64,000 nucleotides of DNA from Algoriphagus sediminis (GTDB taxonomy: Bacteria; Bacteroidota; Bacteroidia; Cytophagales; Cyclobacteriaceae), in assembly GCF_030403435.1 (NCBI RefSeq), contig NZ_JAUEPH010000001.1, positions 372,001 through 436,000 of the forward strand. The letters are read 5' to 3'. Shown piece after piece: positions 53,857-62,210 of this stretch. Positions within the stretch are counted from its first letter, which is position 1. Every line of letters starts with the position of its first letter. The translations under genes and the position numbers were made by a program. The notes below the pieces were generated by a model. That model was not told where the DNA came from. It saw only the letters and a program-made list of their open reading frames with translations, and ran no database searches.

Positions 53857-56337
53857 TTATTTATCCTTGGGCTTATCCCTTTGCATTTCTATCATATCTA
53901 CCGGTGGAGGAATATTATCGCCCAGTAAATGTCGAGTGAAATAGTCTCCCATTTTCCAGAAAAAATATTCTCTCATTGAGCCATAGCCATGTCTTTGCCC
54001 TGGCAAAATCACAAATTCAAAACGCTTTCCAGCCTTGATTAGAGCCTCTGCCATCCTGATGGTTCCAGCAGGATGCACATTATTGTCTACATCACCCGTA
54101 GAAAGCATTAAATGCCCCTTTAAATTCTTCGCCAAATCAGGGTTTTTTTCTATTTGATAGACGAAAGTAGTGTCTCCTTCCGCAGAAATCTCTTCCTTCA
54201 CTCCATGATGTTTCTCAGACCACCATCGGTTGTAAATATTATTTTCATGATTTCCTGCAGATGAAACCGCTACTTTAAATACATCTGGATAGACCAGCAT
54301 GGCCGCGGTGGACATAAAACCTCCACCAGAGTGACCATGGATTCCAACTTTATTTCTATCAATGAAATCGTTTCGATCCGCCAGTTGATCTACGGCAGCT
54401 TTTTTATCAGCTAATCCATAATCTCTCAAATCTCCATAGCCATAATTATGATACCATTTGGACCTTGCCGGATGGCCACCTCGATTACCAAGAGTTACTA
54501 CCACAAATCCAAATTGAGCCAATCTATCAGTTCTATCCATACTGCTACTGAAGGACTTGTTTACTGCCTCAGTCTGAGGGCCGGGATAAACATACTGGAC
54601 AAGTGGGTACTTTTTCGTTGAGTCAAAATCAAAAGGCTTGTACATCACCCCGTATAAATCTGTAATTCCATCGTCGGCTTTGAAGGTAAATGGCTCTGGG
54701 AATTGATAGCCTGCGGCAAAAAGCTGGCTCAAATCGGCTGTTTCTAAATCCATAATTTTCCTTCCGCTCCTATCGATTAAAATTGACTCTGGAGTCGTAT
54801 CGACTCTGGAATAATTTACGACGGCATAATTCCCTCTATCGTTCACTGAAGAACTGTGATTATAATTTCCTGGGGTCATGAGACTGATTTCACCCCCATT
54901 AAGGCTTACAGAATATAGATGCTCATAATATGGATCCTCTCCATCTTCTCTTCCATTCGCAGCAAAGAATAATCGGCTATTTTGCTCATCCACTCTTTCA
55001 ATACCGGCGGTATGAAATGCTCCGGAAGTGAGTTGCCTTTTTAGGGATCCATCCCGTCCATACAGGTAAAAATGACCCCATCCATCTCGTTCTGACCACC
55101 AGATTAACTCCTCCCCATTTTTAATTAAAGCCGGCTGGATAAAATCAATATAGGTATTGCTTCTCTCCTCAATAACCACCTCCTTTTCATTCATTGTCAA
55201 GTTCCAGCGGCAAATATCCACCCTTTTCAAATCTCTGGAAGTGATTGAGAAATAAACCTCATCCTCATCTCCCAGCCAGAAGGTCGGCCTGAAATCATCG
55301 TCTCTACTACTCACAGGATATGGTTGGGACCATAGGCCCACAGTTTGATCCTTGAAAGTCCAGATCGGCAACTCTGTCATTTCTTCATCCTCAAATGAAT
55401 AATGCAGCAAATCAGTCTGAGGCTGATCCTTCTCTCCAGGCATAGCATACTTATAAGTTTCCAAAGTCGGTCGGGGGTTTCGGGTATTATGAATTACCCA
55501 AAGGTCCTTTACCTGCCTTGAGTCAGTCCTTGTCATGACAAACTCAGTTCCTGCCTGATTCCATCTTACACTAACAGGCTTTCTGTCCTCCTTCTCCTTT
55601 TCCTTTTCTACATTGTCATCTCCCCTTCCAGAATAGGTGTAGGAATAATTCTCTTCACCATCCTCTGTAAGTTGGATTTCCACTATTGTGCTATCCTTTT
55701 CATCCTTCACAGCTTTCAGGAAATTCTCCTTGTCCATCATGAAAAGATTATGATTGCGAACAAAAAGAACCTTGCTCGAATCAGGAGCTATATTGGCCCA
55801 GGAAAGTCTTTCTGGGTCTTTTTCAGCATCAATTCTTTCCGTTAATTGCTGTGTATCAATGTCAAATTGGAAAAAGTAGGTCTTCTTTTCTAAAGAATCA
55901 GTGGCGCTATCATCCTTCATCTTTATTTCTTCCCAATCTTTCTTCAAGACCATTTCGGAAGAACTTTTCACTTCAAAGGAAATAGCATTTTCATCTTCGA
56001 GAAATTTCAGATTATCTAATTTTAAGTGCTGCCCATCATAGGGGTCTTTCACAATCCTGGTGATTTCCATTGCCAACTCATCTCTATCAAACAACTCCGT
56101 CTTTGTTCTTCTGGCCGGATCCACCAAATACCAGTTTCTACCTTCACTTGTCTCATATTCATACCAGAATCGATCGGAATTTTTTAACCAGTGGGGTGAG
56201 ACTGAGGTTGAAAAAACCATCTTATCAATTTTTTGAGGCGAAAAGCGTGCGGCGAGTTCATAATTCCCAATTCTCTCTTGAGCCTTTAAGCCTCCAGCCA
56301 ATGATAAGGCAAATAATAGTATTAGTAGTTTTCTCAT
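53857..56337 (-). CDS. S9 family prolyl oligopeptidase/dipeptidyl peptidase
   Basis: 826 residues with a signal peptide (cleavage near GLKAQ, residue 20). The N-terminal part (about 50-560) is a beta-propeller like that of DPP IV, and the C-terminal alpha/beta-hydrolase (about 570-810) has Ser670 in HGHSGGGF, Asp751 in GDVDNNVH and His783 in QRHGYG. Such exported enzymes clip dipeptides from peptides in the periplasm for nutrition. A loop of charged repeats (KEKEKEDRKP near 245) is unusual but harmless. An exact -7 element TAGTTTTG (56358-56365) lies upstream. Confidence 0.9.
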   Translation of the reverse strand: MRKLLILLFALSLAGGLKAQERIGNYELAARFSPQKIDKMVFSTSVSPHWLKNSDRFWYEYETSEGRNWYLVDPARRTKTELFDRDELAMEITRIVKDPYDGQHLKLDNLKFLEDENAISFEVKSSSEMVLKKDWEEIKMKDDSATDSLEKKTYFFQFDIDTQQLTERIDAEKDPERLSWANIAPDSSKVLFVRNHNLFMMDKENFLKAVKDEKDSTIVEIQLTEDGEENYSYTYSGRGDDNVEKEKEKEDRKPVSVRWNQAGTEFVMTRTDSRQVKDLWVIHNTRNPRPTLETYKYAMPGEKDQPQTDLLHYSFEDEEMTELPIWTFKDQTVGLWSQPYPVSSRDDDFRPTFWLGDEDEVYFSITSRDLKRVDICRWNLTMNEKEVVIEERSNTYIDFIQPALIKNGEELIWWSERDGWGHFYLYGRDGSLKRQLTSGAFHTAGIERVDEQNSRLFFAANGREDGEDPYYEHLYSVSLNGGEISLMTPGNYNHSSSVNDRGNYAVVNYSRVDTTPESILIDRSGRKIMDLETADLSQLFAAGYQFPEPFTFKADDGITDLYGVMYKPFDFDSTKKYPLVQYVYPGPQTEAVNKSFSSSMDRTDRLAQFGFVVVTLGNRGGHPARSKWYHNYGYGDLRDYGLADKKAAVDQLADRNDFIDRNKVGIHGHSGGGFMSTAAMLVYPDVFKVAVSSAGNHENNIYNRWWSEKHHGVKEEISAEGDTTFVYQIEKNPDLAKNLKGHLMLSTGDVDNNVHPAGTIRMAEALIKAGKRFEFVILPGQRHGYGSMREYFFWKMGDYFTRHLLGDNIPPPVDMIEMQRDKPKDK

Positions 56338-56357
56338 GATTTGACTTTTGTTAAGGT

Positions 56358-56365
56358 CAAAACTA
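56358..56365 (-). promoter_or_regulatory. -7 element for the S9 peptidase
   Basis: TAGTTTTG on the minus strand, exact fit to TAnnTTTG, 20 bases before the ATG. No TTG at a proper distance was found. Confidence 0.4.
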
Positions 56366-56423
56366 CCAATCAGGCCTCATAGATATTTACCACTAATGTA
56401 AAAATGAGCTGAATTGAGACTGA

Positions 56424-57383
56424 TCAAATCTGCCAGACTCGATTAGTCGCCTTGGGAAACAACATCGTAGATATACCTCCGACAAGAAAAAGTAGATAGT
56501 AGAAAAGCATCACCATCATGGCAAAAGGTGCCTCGTACCATTTAAGGTTGACAAGTGCCCCCTCAGTAAATGTACTTTTAATCACTTTCCAAGATTTAAT
56601 CGAATAAATCTTGAAAAACTGAATCTCAGGGATTTTATCATGCCCCGTAGTTTCCTTCAATTGATAATACTCATCTCTCCCTTCAGCCAAGCCCCTAACA
56701 AAAAAATGTTTAACCCCATTCGGTGGTGGATGTGAAACCTTAGCTCCTAAGTTCATAAAAATACCAACCCCTTTTTCAAGTAGTCTCCGCCAAAGAAGAA
56801 CATCTGCACCCCGAGTAGCCTTCCCATCCAAATCAGGATAGGGGTTTTCACAAAGTAATTTTTTCCTTGCGATAAAATTATTGGAGAAAATAATATTCGA
56901 GGGAACTACCACATCCAACTTTGTTCTTTTCGGAAAAAACCAACACAACCCGAAGCATTTTCCCATGAAGTTAGAGTAATCGATATAGGTGAGACCACCT
57001 ATTACAGCCTTATCATTTTCCTCATGTGAATCAATCAATTTCTCAAGCCAATTGTCTTCAGGAATCACATCACTATCTAGGCAAATAACCGATTCCCCAT
57101 TCGCCTCCTGAATTCCGATATTCTTAAAAGCAAAATAGTGGAGCCCTTGTCTTTCAATGAGCCTCAATTTTGAAAGTTCACTTCTCGATAGATCCGGTAC
57201 TGATGATTTAATAAAATCTTGAATGAAATCTCCTGTCACCAAATTTGGATCATGGACAATTATTATTTCAAACTCATGATGGAGTTTTCTCGCTTGAGAA
57301 AAAAAAGAAATAAGCATTTCCTCGGTACGCCCTAGCTCTGAAAGCAAAGCGTTTTCCCATTCCATGATTACAGATATCAGCAT
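56424..57383 (-). CDS. Glycosyltransferase family 2
   Basis: 319 residues. GT-A motifs: MEWENALLSELGRTEEMLIS, SVICLDSDVIPEDNWLEKLI (DSD metal site near 124) and the late block GADVLLWRRLLEKGVGIF. One C-terminal membrane helix (about 287-307, FAMMVMLFYYLLFLVGGIS) anchors it. It has the form of enzymes that extend polysaccharide or glycolipid chains at the inner membrane. It diverges from the LpxH-like/MGT pair across 148 bp, so the three may belong to one pathway. Confidence 0.82.
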   Translation of the reverse strand: MLISVIMEWENALLSELGRTEEMLISFFSQARKLHHEFEIIIVHDPNLVTGDFIQDFIKSSVPDLSRSELSKLRLIERQGLHYFAFKNIGIQEANGESVICLDSDVIPEDNWLEKLIDSHEENDKAVIGGLTYIDYSNFMGKCFGLCWFFPKRTKLDVVVPSNIIFSNNFIARKKLLCENPYPDLDGKATRGADVLLWRRLLEKGVGIFMNLGAKVSHPPPNGVKHFFVRGLAEGRDEYYQLKETTGHDKIPEIQFFKIYSIKSWKVIKSTFTEGALVNLKWYEAPFAMMVMLFYYLLFLVGGISTMLFPKATNRVWQI

Positions 57384-57531
57384 AAATTGAAGAGAGTTTC
57401 GAGAAAAATCGGAAGTCGTAAGGAATTTTAAAATACACTTAACCTTTTCTTCATATTAAAAAGGGAAGTTTACTCAAAAATAAGATTTTCATAATATTTC
57501 ATGCCCCCGTAGTTCATATTCCAAGATTAAA

Positions 57532-58398
57532 TTGGAAAAAACTACAACAGTGAAAACTCATTTTAAAACAATTGTGGTGTCAGACATTCATTTGGGCACC
57601 AAAGGTTCAAAAGCTAAGGAGATCACTCGATTCTTCAAAGAATTCAGTTGCGAAAATCTGATACTTAATGGTGACATCATAGACGGTTGGCAATTGAAAA
57701 AGAGAGGAGCCTGGAAAAGAAAACATACTCGTTTTTTCAACAGGATCTTTAAAATGATGGAGAGAAACGAAACCAAAGTTTATTATCTCCGAGGAAATCA
57801 TGACGACTTCCTGGACCAGATTTTACCTATGGCGGTAGGAAATCTTCGCGTGCAAAAAGACATGATCTACAAAAGTTTTGGCAAGAAATATTTCATCACA
57901 CATGGTGATGTCTTTGACAGCATCACCACAAATTTCAGATGGATTGCATACCTAGGTGATGTGGGGTACACCTTCCTTCTTTGGCTTAATGGAGTGGTCA
58001 ACCAGTACAGAGTGAAGAAAGGCCTTCCCTATTTCTCTCTTTCTCAATATGTGAAAAGCAAAGTGAAATCTGCCGTTTCTTATATTGATGAATATGAAAC
58101 CGAATTGGCCAAAGTCGCCAAAGCTAAAAATTGTGATGGAATCATTTGTGGTCATATTCACAAACCAGAAAACCGAATGATAAATGGAATTCATTATTTG
58201 AACTCTGGTGACTGGGTGGAAACCATGAGTGCACTTGCAGAGGATCATGAAGGAAATTGGCAGCTGATTTATTTCGCCGAGACTAAACTTGAGAGTAGCC
58301 CCGCAAAAACTGTAAAAATGACTGGACCTGCGGTTCTGAAAGAGGTTTCATTTTCATCCCGAGAAGATCTGGACGGCCCTACTTTACGAATTTCATGA
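57532..58398 (+). CDS. LpxH-like UDP-2,3-diacylglucosamine diphosphatase homologue
   Basis: 288 residues from TTG 57532; GTG 57550 is an alternative, and no ATG precedes the first motif. Metallophosphoesterase motifs are complete: VVSDIHLG, LNGDIIDGW, LRGNHDD, THGDVFD and CGHIHKPE. It is longer than the LpxH at 47508 and differs in the helical insert (about 130-185). It may be a second LpxH-type enzyme with another pyrophosphate substrate. Its last 4 bases overlap the glycosyltransferase start (ATGA), strongly suggesting the two act in the same pathway. Confidence 0.82.
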   Translation: MEKTTTVKTHFKTIVVSDIHLGTKGSKAKEITRFFKEFSCENLILNGDIIDGWQLKKRGAWKRKHTRFFNRIFKMMERNETKVYYLRGNHDDFLDQILPMAVGNLRVQKDMIYKSFGKKYFITHGDVFDSITTNFRWIAYLGDVGYTFLLWLNGVVNQYRVKKGLPYFSLSQYVKSKVKSAVSYIDEYETELAKVAKAKNCDGIICGHIHKPENRMINGIHYLNSGDWVETMSALAEDHEGNWQLIYFAETKLESSPAKTVKMTGPAVLKEVSFSSREDLDGPTLRIS

Positions 58399-59537
58399 GG
58401 TTTCTATTTTTAATTCAGGGTGAAGGTCGTGGACACATGACCCAGGCTATCACGCTTGCACAGATTCTTGAAGAACAGGGTCACGAATTGGTGGGGGCGG
58501 TCATCGGAAAAAGTAAAAGGAGAAAAATCCCTCAATTTCTGATTGAAGGGCTAAATACGCATCTCTTAAAACTTGAAAGCCCAAACTTTAAAACTGATAA
58601 AAAAAGTAAGCAGGTTTTGATTTGGAGGACCTTGAGCTATAATCTGGGCAGAGCTGGCAAATACCAAATAAGCCTACAGAAGCTAGATAAACTTGTCAAA
58701 AAAAGTCAGCCAGATGTAATCCTAAATTTTTATGATGTGTTAGGTGGACTTTATTTCCTCCTATATCGCCCCACAGCGATGCATTGGGTAATTGGGCATC
58801 AATATTTAAGTCTGCAGAAAGGTCATCTTTTCCCTAAAAAACGAGGCTTAGATAAGGCCATGTATCAATTAAATACTCGACTTACTGCTCTTTTTGCTAA
58901 GGAGAAAATTGCACTTTCATTCACCGAAGTTCAAGAGCGATCAGAAATAAAAGTGTTTCCTCCATTAATCCGAGAGAAGGTGAAATCCCAGATAATCTTA
59001 AACGCTGGTTTCTTCTTGGCCTATATGGTGAATGATGGGTATGCTGAAGAAGTCTTAGAATTCGCTAGTTCAAATCCGGATATTTCAATCAAGGCATTTT
59101 GGGATAGAAAGGGGATAAACGAAGTTCAAAAGCCTCTACCTAACCTTGAACTTCATCCCATTCATGATATCAATTTTCTAGAAGCAATGGCTCAGTGTGA
59201 AGGATTGGTTTCTACAGCAGGTTTCGAGTCTATTTGTGAGGCCCTTTATTTGGGTAAACCTGTATTGGTAATTCCAGTAAAAGGGCAGTATGAGCAGCTT
59301 TGCAATGCGCATGAAATCGAACTGCTTCAAATAGGAAAACAACACCATGAATTTGATTTTCACAAAATACCACAGCAGGATTCCAGTGTTGATGAAAAAG
59401 TCCAGAAGTTTAGAGAATGGGAAAGCAACTGGTCCATTAAGTTTATGAATCTTTGTTCCGAATACGAAGAAGAGGCTCTTGTCGATTCAAATGACAATAA
59501 GTTAGAATTGGATCTGGAAGTGAACTATTCAAATTAA
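58395..59537 (+). CDS. MGT-like glycosyltransferase (GT-B fold)
   Basis: 380 residues. N-terminal glycine-rich QGEGRGHMTQAITLAQIL and C-terminal nucleotide-binding GLVSTAGFESICEALYLGKPVLVIPVKGQYEQ match MurG/MGT-type GT-B enzymes of the poorly known 'glycosyltransferase family protein' group. No membrane helix is clear; peripheral association with the inner membrane is likely. Translationally coupled to the LpxH-like gene; together they could process and glycosylate a lipid. The gene ends in TTAA shared with the convergent M56 gene. Confidence 0.8.
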   Translation: MRFLFLIQGEGRGHMTQAITLAQILEEQGHELVGAVIGKSKRRKIPQFLIEGLNTHLLKLESPNFKTDKKSKQVLIWRTLSYNLGRAGKYQISLQKLDKLVKKSQPDVILNFYDVLGGLYFLLYRPTAMHWVIGHQYLSLQKGHLFPKKRGLDKAMYQLNTRLTALFAKEKIALSFTEVQERSEIKVFPPLIREKVKSQIILNAGFFLAYMVNDGYAEEVLEFASSNPDISIKAFWDRKGINEVQKPLPNLELHPIHDINFLEAMAQCEGLVSTAGFESICEALYLGKPVLVIPVKGQYEQLCNAHEIELLQIGKQHHEFDFHKIPQQDSSVDEKVQKFREWESNWSIKFMNLCSEYEEEALVDSNDNKLELDLEVNYSN

Positions 59538-61582
59538 TTCTTTTCTGAATCTATCTTTGCCGAGGGTACTTCAGGTATAGGGCCCACAGGAACTGGGGGT
59601 GCTGGGAAATTTGATTCTTTAACCTTTTCTGGTGGTAATGGTGCTGATGTAAAATCTACCGTTTTTAAAGGTGGTGGCGGAGGTGGAAGTCGATCGATTT
59701 CTTCTTGAGTCATTTCCTCCTTTAGCTTATAATACACTTCACCATCCTTCTCCAACTTCATGTAAGGCGGATATGGGCTTGAGGGCAGAGGAACCTTTCG
59801 CTTATCAGCGGCAGATAGTCTGAAGTATCTGCCACCCAGATCTGACCATAATCCCAATATTTCTTCCTGTTCAGCTTTCTCCTTGAAGACAAAGTGTTGC
59901 CCGTTTTCAAGGACCTTGTGATAAGCCTCCACATCTTTAAGGTATTTTTCAAGCTCCTTATTTGGCTCCACCTTTGTAGTATCTATGGTTTCTGACATCT
60001 GGATAATCATTTCACTTGGCCCCACTTTTGACTCATTTAGCATTTTATCAAAAGTCGCCTTGCTATACAGATTTACCTGATACTCCTGAGGAAAACTAGC
60101 ACTTCTCGCATTAGGATAAACATAGCTTTCGAAGTAGTGGTAAATATCGTCCTCCATTATATTTTTCAACGCCGCATTTGAAATTACTTTCCCATCAAAC
60201 CAAAGTGCATGGTTTTTCGAGTTACTCCATATTTCAAGATTTTCTTTAGTTGGGATTCTTCTTTCCGAGGAGATTTTTGGGACGATCAGCCCCTCCTTTA
60301 ATTCACTTGAAAGTTCACTGTATTTCACTTTTGAAACCATTCCATCTGGATATTTCAAGGCAAAAGTCGTGTGAGCAAAAAACTCCTTCTTATCCAGTTC
60401 TTGGTAGTTTTCCGAGGATTTATAAACCGGATCCTGGTAGGAAACTTCATACACCTCATGCGTTCGCAACATTTTCTTGAAATCCCAAAGAGTGCCTAAT
60501 TTCAGTGTGGGAGCTGCAGAGATTTTCACATAGTTGATTTGAGGGTTATCACCCAAAAATGCATCAAACTCATCAAAGTCCAGGATTACATTTGCCACTT
60601 CCACATTTCCGTTTTCTCCTAGGAAAACAGAAAGCTCATTTTGAATGAAGTGGTCAATAGAATTCGTTTCCAAAGCTTCACTTTCTATCCTTTCGGACAC
60701 ATAAATTTTTTCGCTAAAGCCAAAAACCAGCAATACCAATAATGGAATTAATAGCGCGACCTTGAGAATTTTAATAGTTGGTTTAGTTTTCTTTTCCATC
60801 ATTTCCAGTCTTTTTTTAGTTATTGAAAAGCCAAAGCCGCTTGCAAGAGCTTTCGAAGCAGTAGCTTCTAAATGTGTCAAAAGCAATTTTTGATAAGTAG
60901 TTAGGTCAGACTTTTTAATCGCCTCCTGATCAGCAATAAATTCATGGTTCAATTGGATCTGGTTTTTAGCCCAATAAAGCCCAGGGTGAAACCAAAAGAA
61001 GATCATAAGAAGCTCCACAAAAAGTATATCCAAAGTATGCCTTTGGTCCACATGTGCGATCTCATGAGCTAAGACAGATTCAGAAATCCCCTTTTCCTTA
61101 AACTCACCTTTATTCACAAAAATGAACTTCAAAAAGGAATACGGGAGATTACCCTCATTAAGCAATACCAGAGTTTCGCCTTTGTAAGTCACATGAAGAT
61201 TTCGGGCAATTTTATTCCATATAATACCGATGTGAAAAGAGAATCGCACCAACATAAGAATACATCCCCCAGCATAAAACCAAAATAGAAATTGCTCCAA
61301 ATCGAATCCGGAAACTTCCGGTTTTGACAGATTCTCACCAGTAGTCTTTAATTGAGTTGAGCCAACGGGAGGTTCAGCCTTAGAAAATTCTGCAGCCACT
61401 TTCTGTTCCTCATTTGAATTCTGCCTAATCTCTATGGTATTCAAAGGAATCAGAAATGAAATTACAATAGCCCCTAGTAAATAATAGCGATTAAACTGGT
61501 GTAGGGTCTCACCTTGCAGGAAAAATCTATGAACCAGCAAAAAGATTAAAAGAATCAATATGGACTTCAAAAGGTATTCCAT
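59534..61582 (-). CDS. M56 (BlaR1/MecR1-like) membrane metallopeptidase
   Basis: 682 residues. About four membrane helices (5-22, 34-47, 95-118, 272-290) surround the zinc motif HEIAH at 173-177 on the cytoplasmic side. After the fourth helix the long extracytoplasmic part (about 295-682) has no penicillin-binding signature (no SxxK or KTG boxes seen). It ends in a proline-rich tail from about 625. In BlaR1 the outer domain senses beta-lactam and the protease then inactivates BlaI. Here the signal must differ. The start overlaps the BlaI stop (TAATG), so the pair is translationally coupled. Confidence 0.88.
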   Translation of the reverse strand: MEYLLKSILILLIFLLVHRFFLQGETLHQFNRYYLLGAIVISFLIPLNTIEIRQNSNEEQKVAAEFSKAEPPVGSTQLKTTGENLSKPEVSGFDLEQFLFWFYAGGCILMLVRFSFHIGIIWNKIARNLHVTYKGETLVLLNEGNLPYSFLKFIFVNKGEFKEKGISESVLAHEIAHVDQRHTLDILFVELLMIFFWFHPGLYWAKNQIQLNHEFIADQEAIKKSDLTTYQKLLLTHLEATASKALASGFGFSITKKRLEMMEKKTKPTIKILKVALLIPLLVLLVFGFSEKIYVSERIESEALETNSIDHFIQNELSVFLGENGNVEVANVILDFDEFDAFLGDNPQINYVKISAAPTLKLGTLWDFKKMLRTHEVYEVSYQDPVYKSSENYQELDKKEFFAHTTFALKYPDGMVSKVKYSELSSELKEGLIVPKISSERRIPTKENLEIWSNSKNHALWFDGKVISNAALKNIMEDDIYHYFESYVYPNARSASFPQEYQVNLYSKATFDKMLNESKVGPSEMIIQMSETIDTTKVEPNKELEKYLKDVEAYHKVLENGQHFVFKEKAEQEEILGLWSDLGGRYFRLSAADKRKVPLPSSPYPPYMKLEKDGEVYYKLKEEMTQEEIDRLPPPPPPLKTVDFTSAPLPPEKVKESNFPAPPVPVGPIPEVPSAKIDSEKN

Positions 61583-61950
61583 TACTTTTTTTGGTCTATT
61601 TGTTTTTCGATCAGTGCTTTCAATTCTTCTAATTCTTCCGAAGTCAAATCCGTTTTTCTGGTAAAAAATGAGGCAAACTGACCAGGAGAGTCATTAAAGA
61701 AGTTCTTTATCAATCCATTGATGTGACTAGAGAAATAGGAATCTTTACTCACAAGCGGATAATACTGTCTCATATTTCCTTTGACCTCATAAGCAATGAA
61801 CTTTTTATCGGCCATCCTTTTCAGCAAAGTTGAAATGGTGGTTGCAGCAGGTTTTGGGTCTGGATACTCTTCTAACAAATCCTTCATAAAGGCCTTTTTT
61901 AACCCCCAGAGGTGATTCATGAGTTCTTCTTCTGTTTTCGAAAGTTTCAT
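61582..61950 (-). CDS. BlaI/MecI family transcriptional repressor
   Basis: 122 residues, a typical winged-helix repressor. The start KLSKTEEELMNHLWGLKKAF and the wing/protease region KPAATTISTLLKRMADKKFIAYE match BlaI, where the paired M56 protease cleaves the chain to relieve repression. It should bind the two perfect TACAnnTGTA operators directly upstream and so control its own transcription together with the M56 gene. Confidence 0.93.
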   Translation of the reverse strand: MKLSKTEEELMNHLWGLKKAFMKDLLEEYPDPKPAATTISTLLKRMADKKFIAYEVKGNMRQYYPLVSKDSYFSSHINGLIKNFFNDSPGQFASFFTRKTDLTSEELEELKALIEKQIDQKK

Positions 61951-61964
61951 TTTTTCTACAGTTC

Positions 61965-61980
61965 TTCTACAAATGTAGAA
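61965..61980. promoter_or_regulatory. BlaI-type operator O1
   Basis: TTCTACAAATGTAGAA is a perfect palindrome around TACA-AA-TGTA, the BlaI/MecI consensus core. It covers the -7 element of the blaI promoter. Confidence 0.85.
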
Positions 61981-62000
61981 TAACTTTTTACTTCTACAAG
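61970..62000 (-). promoter_or_regulatory. Predicted promoter of the blaI-M56 operon
   Basis: Minus strand: CTTG (62000-61997), 19-nt spacer, TACATTTG (61977-61970). This fits the Bacteroidota housekeeping consensus (TTG, N17-23, TAnnTTTG). The start site would be near 61963-61965, about 14 bases before the blaI ATG. Confidence 0.75.
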
Positions 62001-62008
62001 TGTAGAAG
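61991..62008. promoter_or_regulatory. BlaI-type operator O2
   Basis: CTTCTACAAGTGTAGAAG is a perfect palindrome around TACA-AG-TGTA, centred 27 bp from O1. It covers the -33 element. A third half-site, TTCTACAG, lies at 61955-61962. Confidence 0.85.
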
Positions 62009-62164
62009 CGAATTTTTCATCTTTTAGCTATCCCACTTTTCCTTCTCAATTTGAAGTTCACGTTCTAGATTTATAGGATTGGAGTTTGAAAGCCTTGATT
62101 TTAAGGATTAGAAAACAATTGGACTGTCTTTCAGTCTAAGAGGTGGCCTATATTGAATATTAAT

Positions 62165-62188
62165 CGGTGGAAAATCCTAATTTCACCG
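62165..62188. repeat. Imperfect inverted repeat before the GH63-like gene
   Basis: CGGTG and CACCG flank a 14-nt segment with an additional AAA/TTT pairing, 22 bases before the ATG at 62211. It could be an operator or leader hairpin. No promoter element matching TAnnTTTG was found in 62009-62210. Confidence 0.3.
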
Positions 62189-62210
62189 CCTAGCTCAAGC
62201 CTATTAGTTG

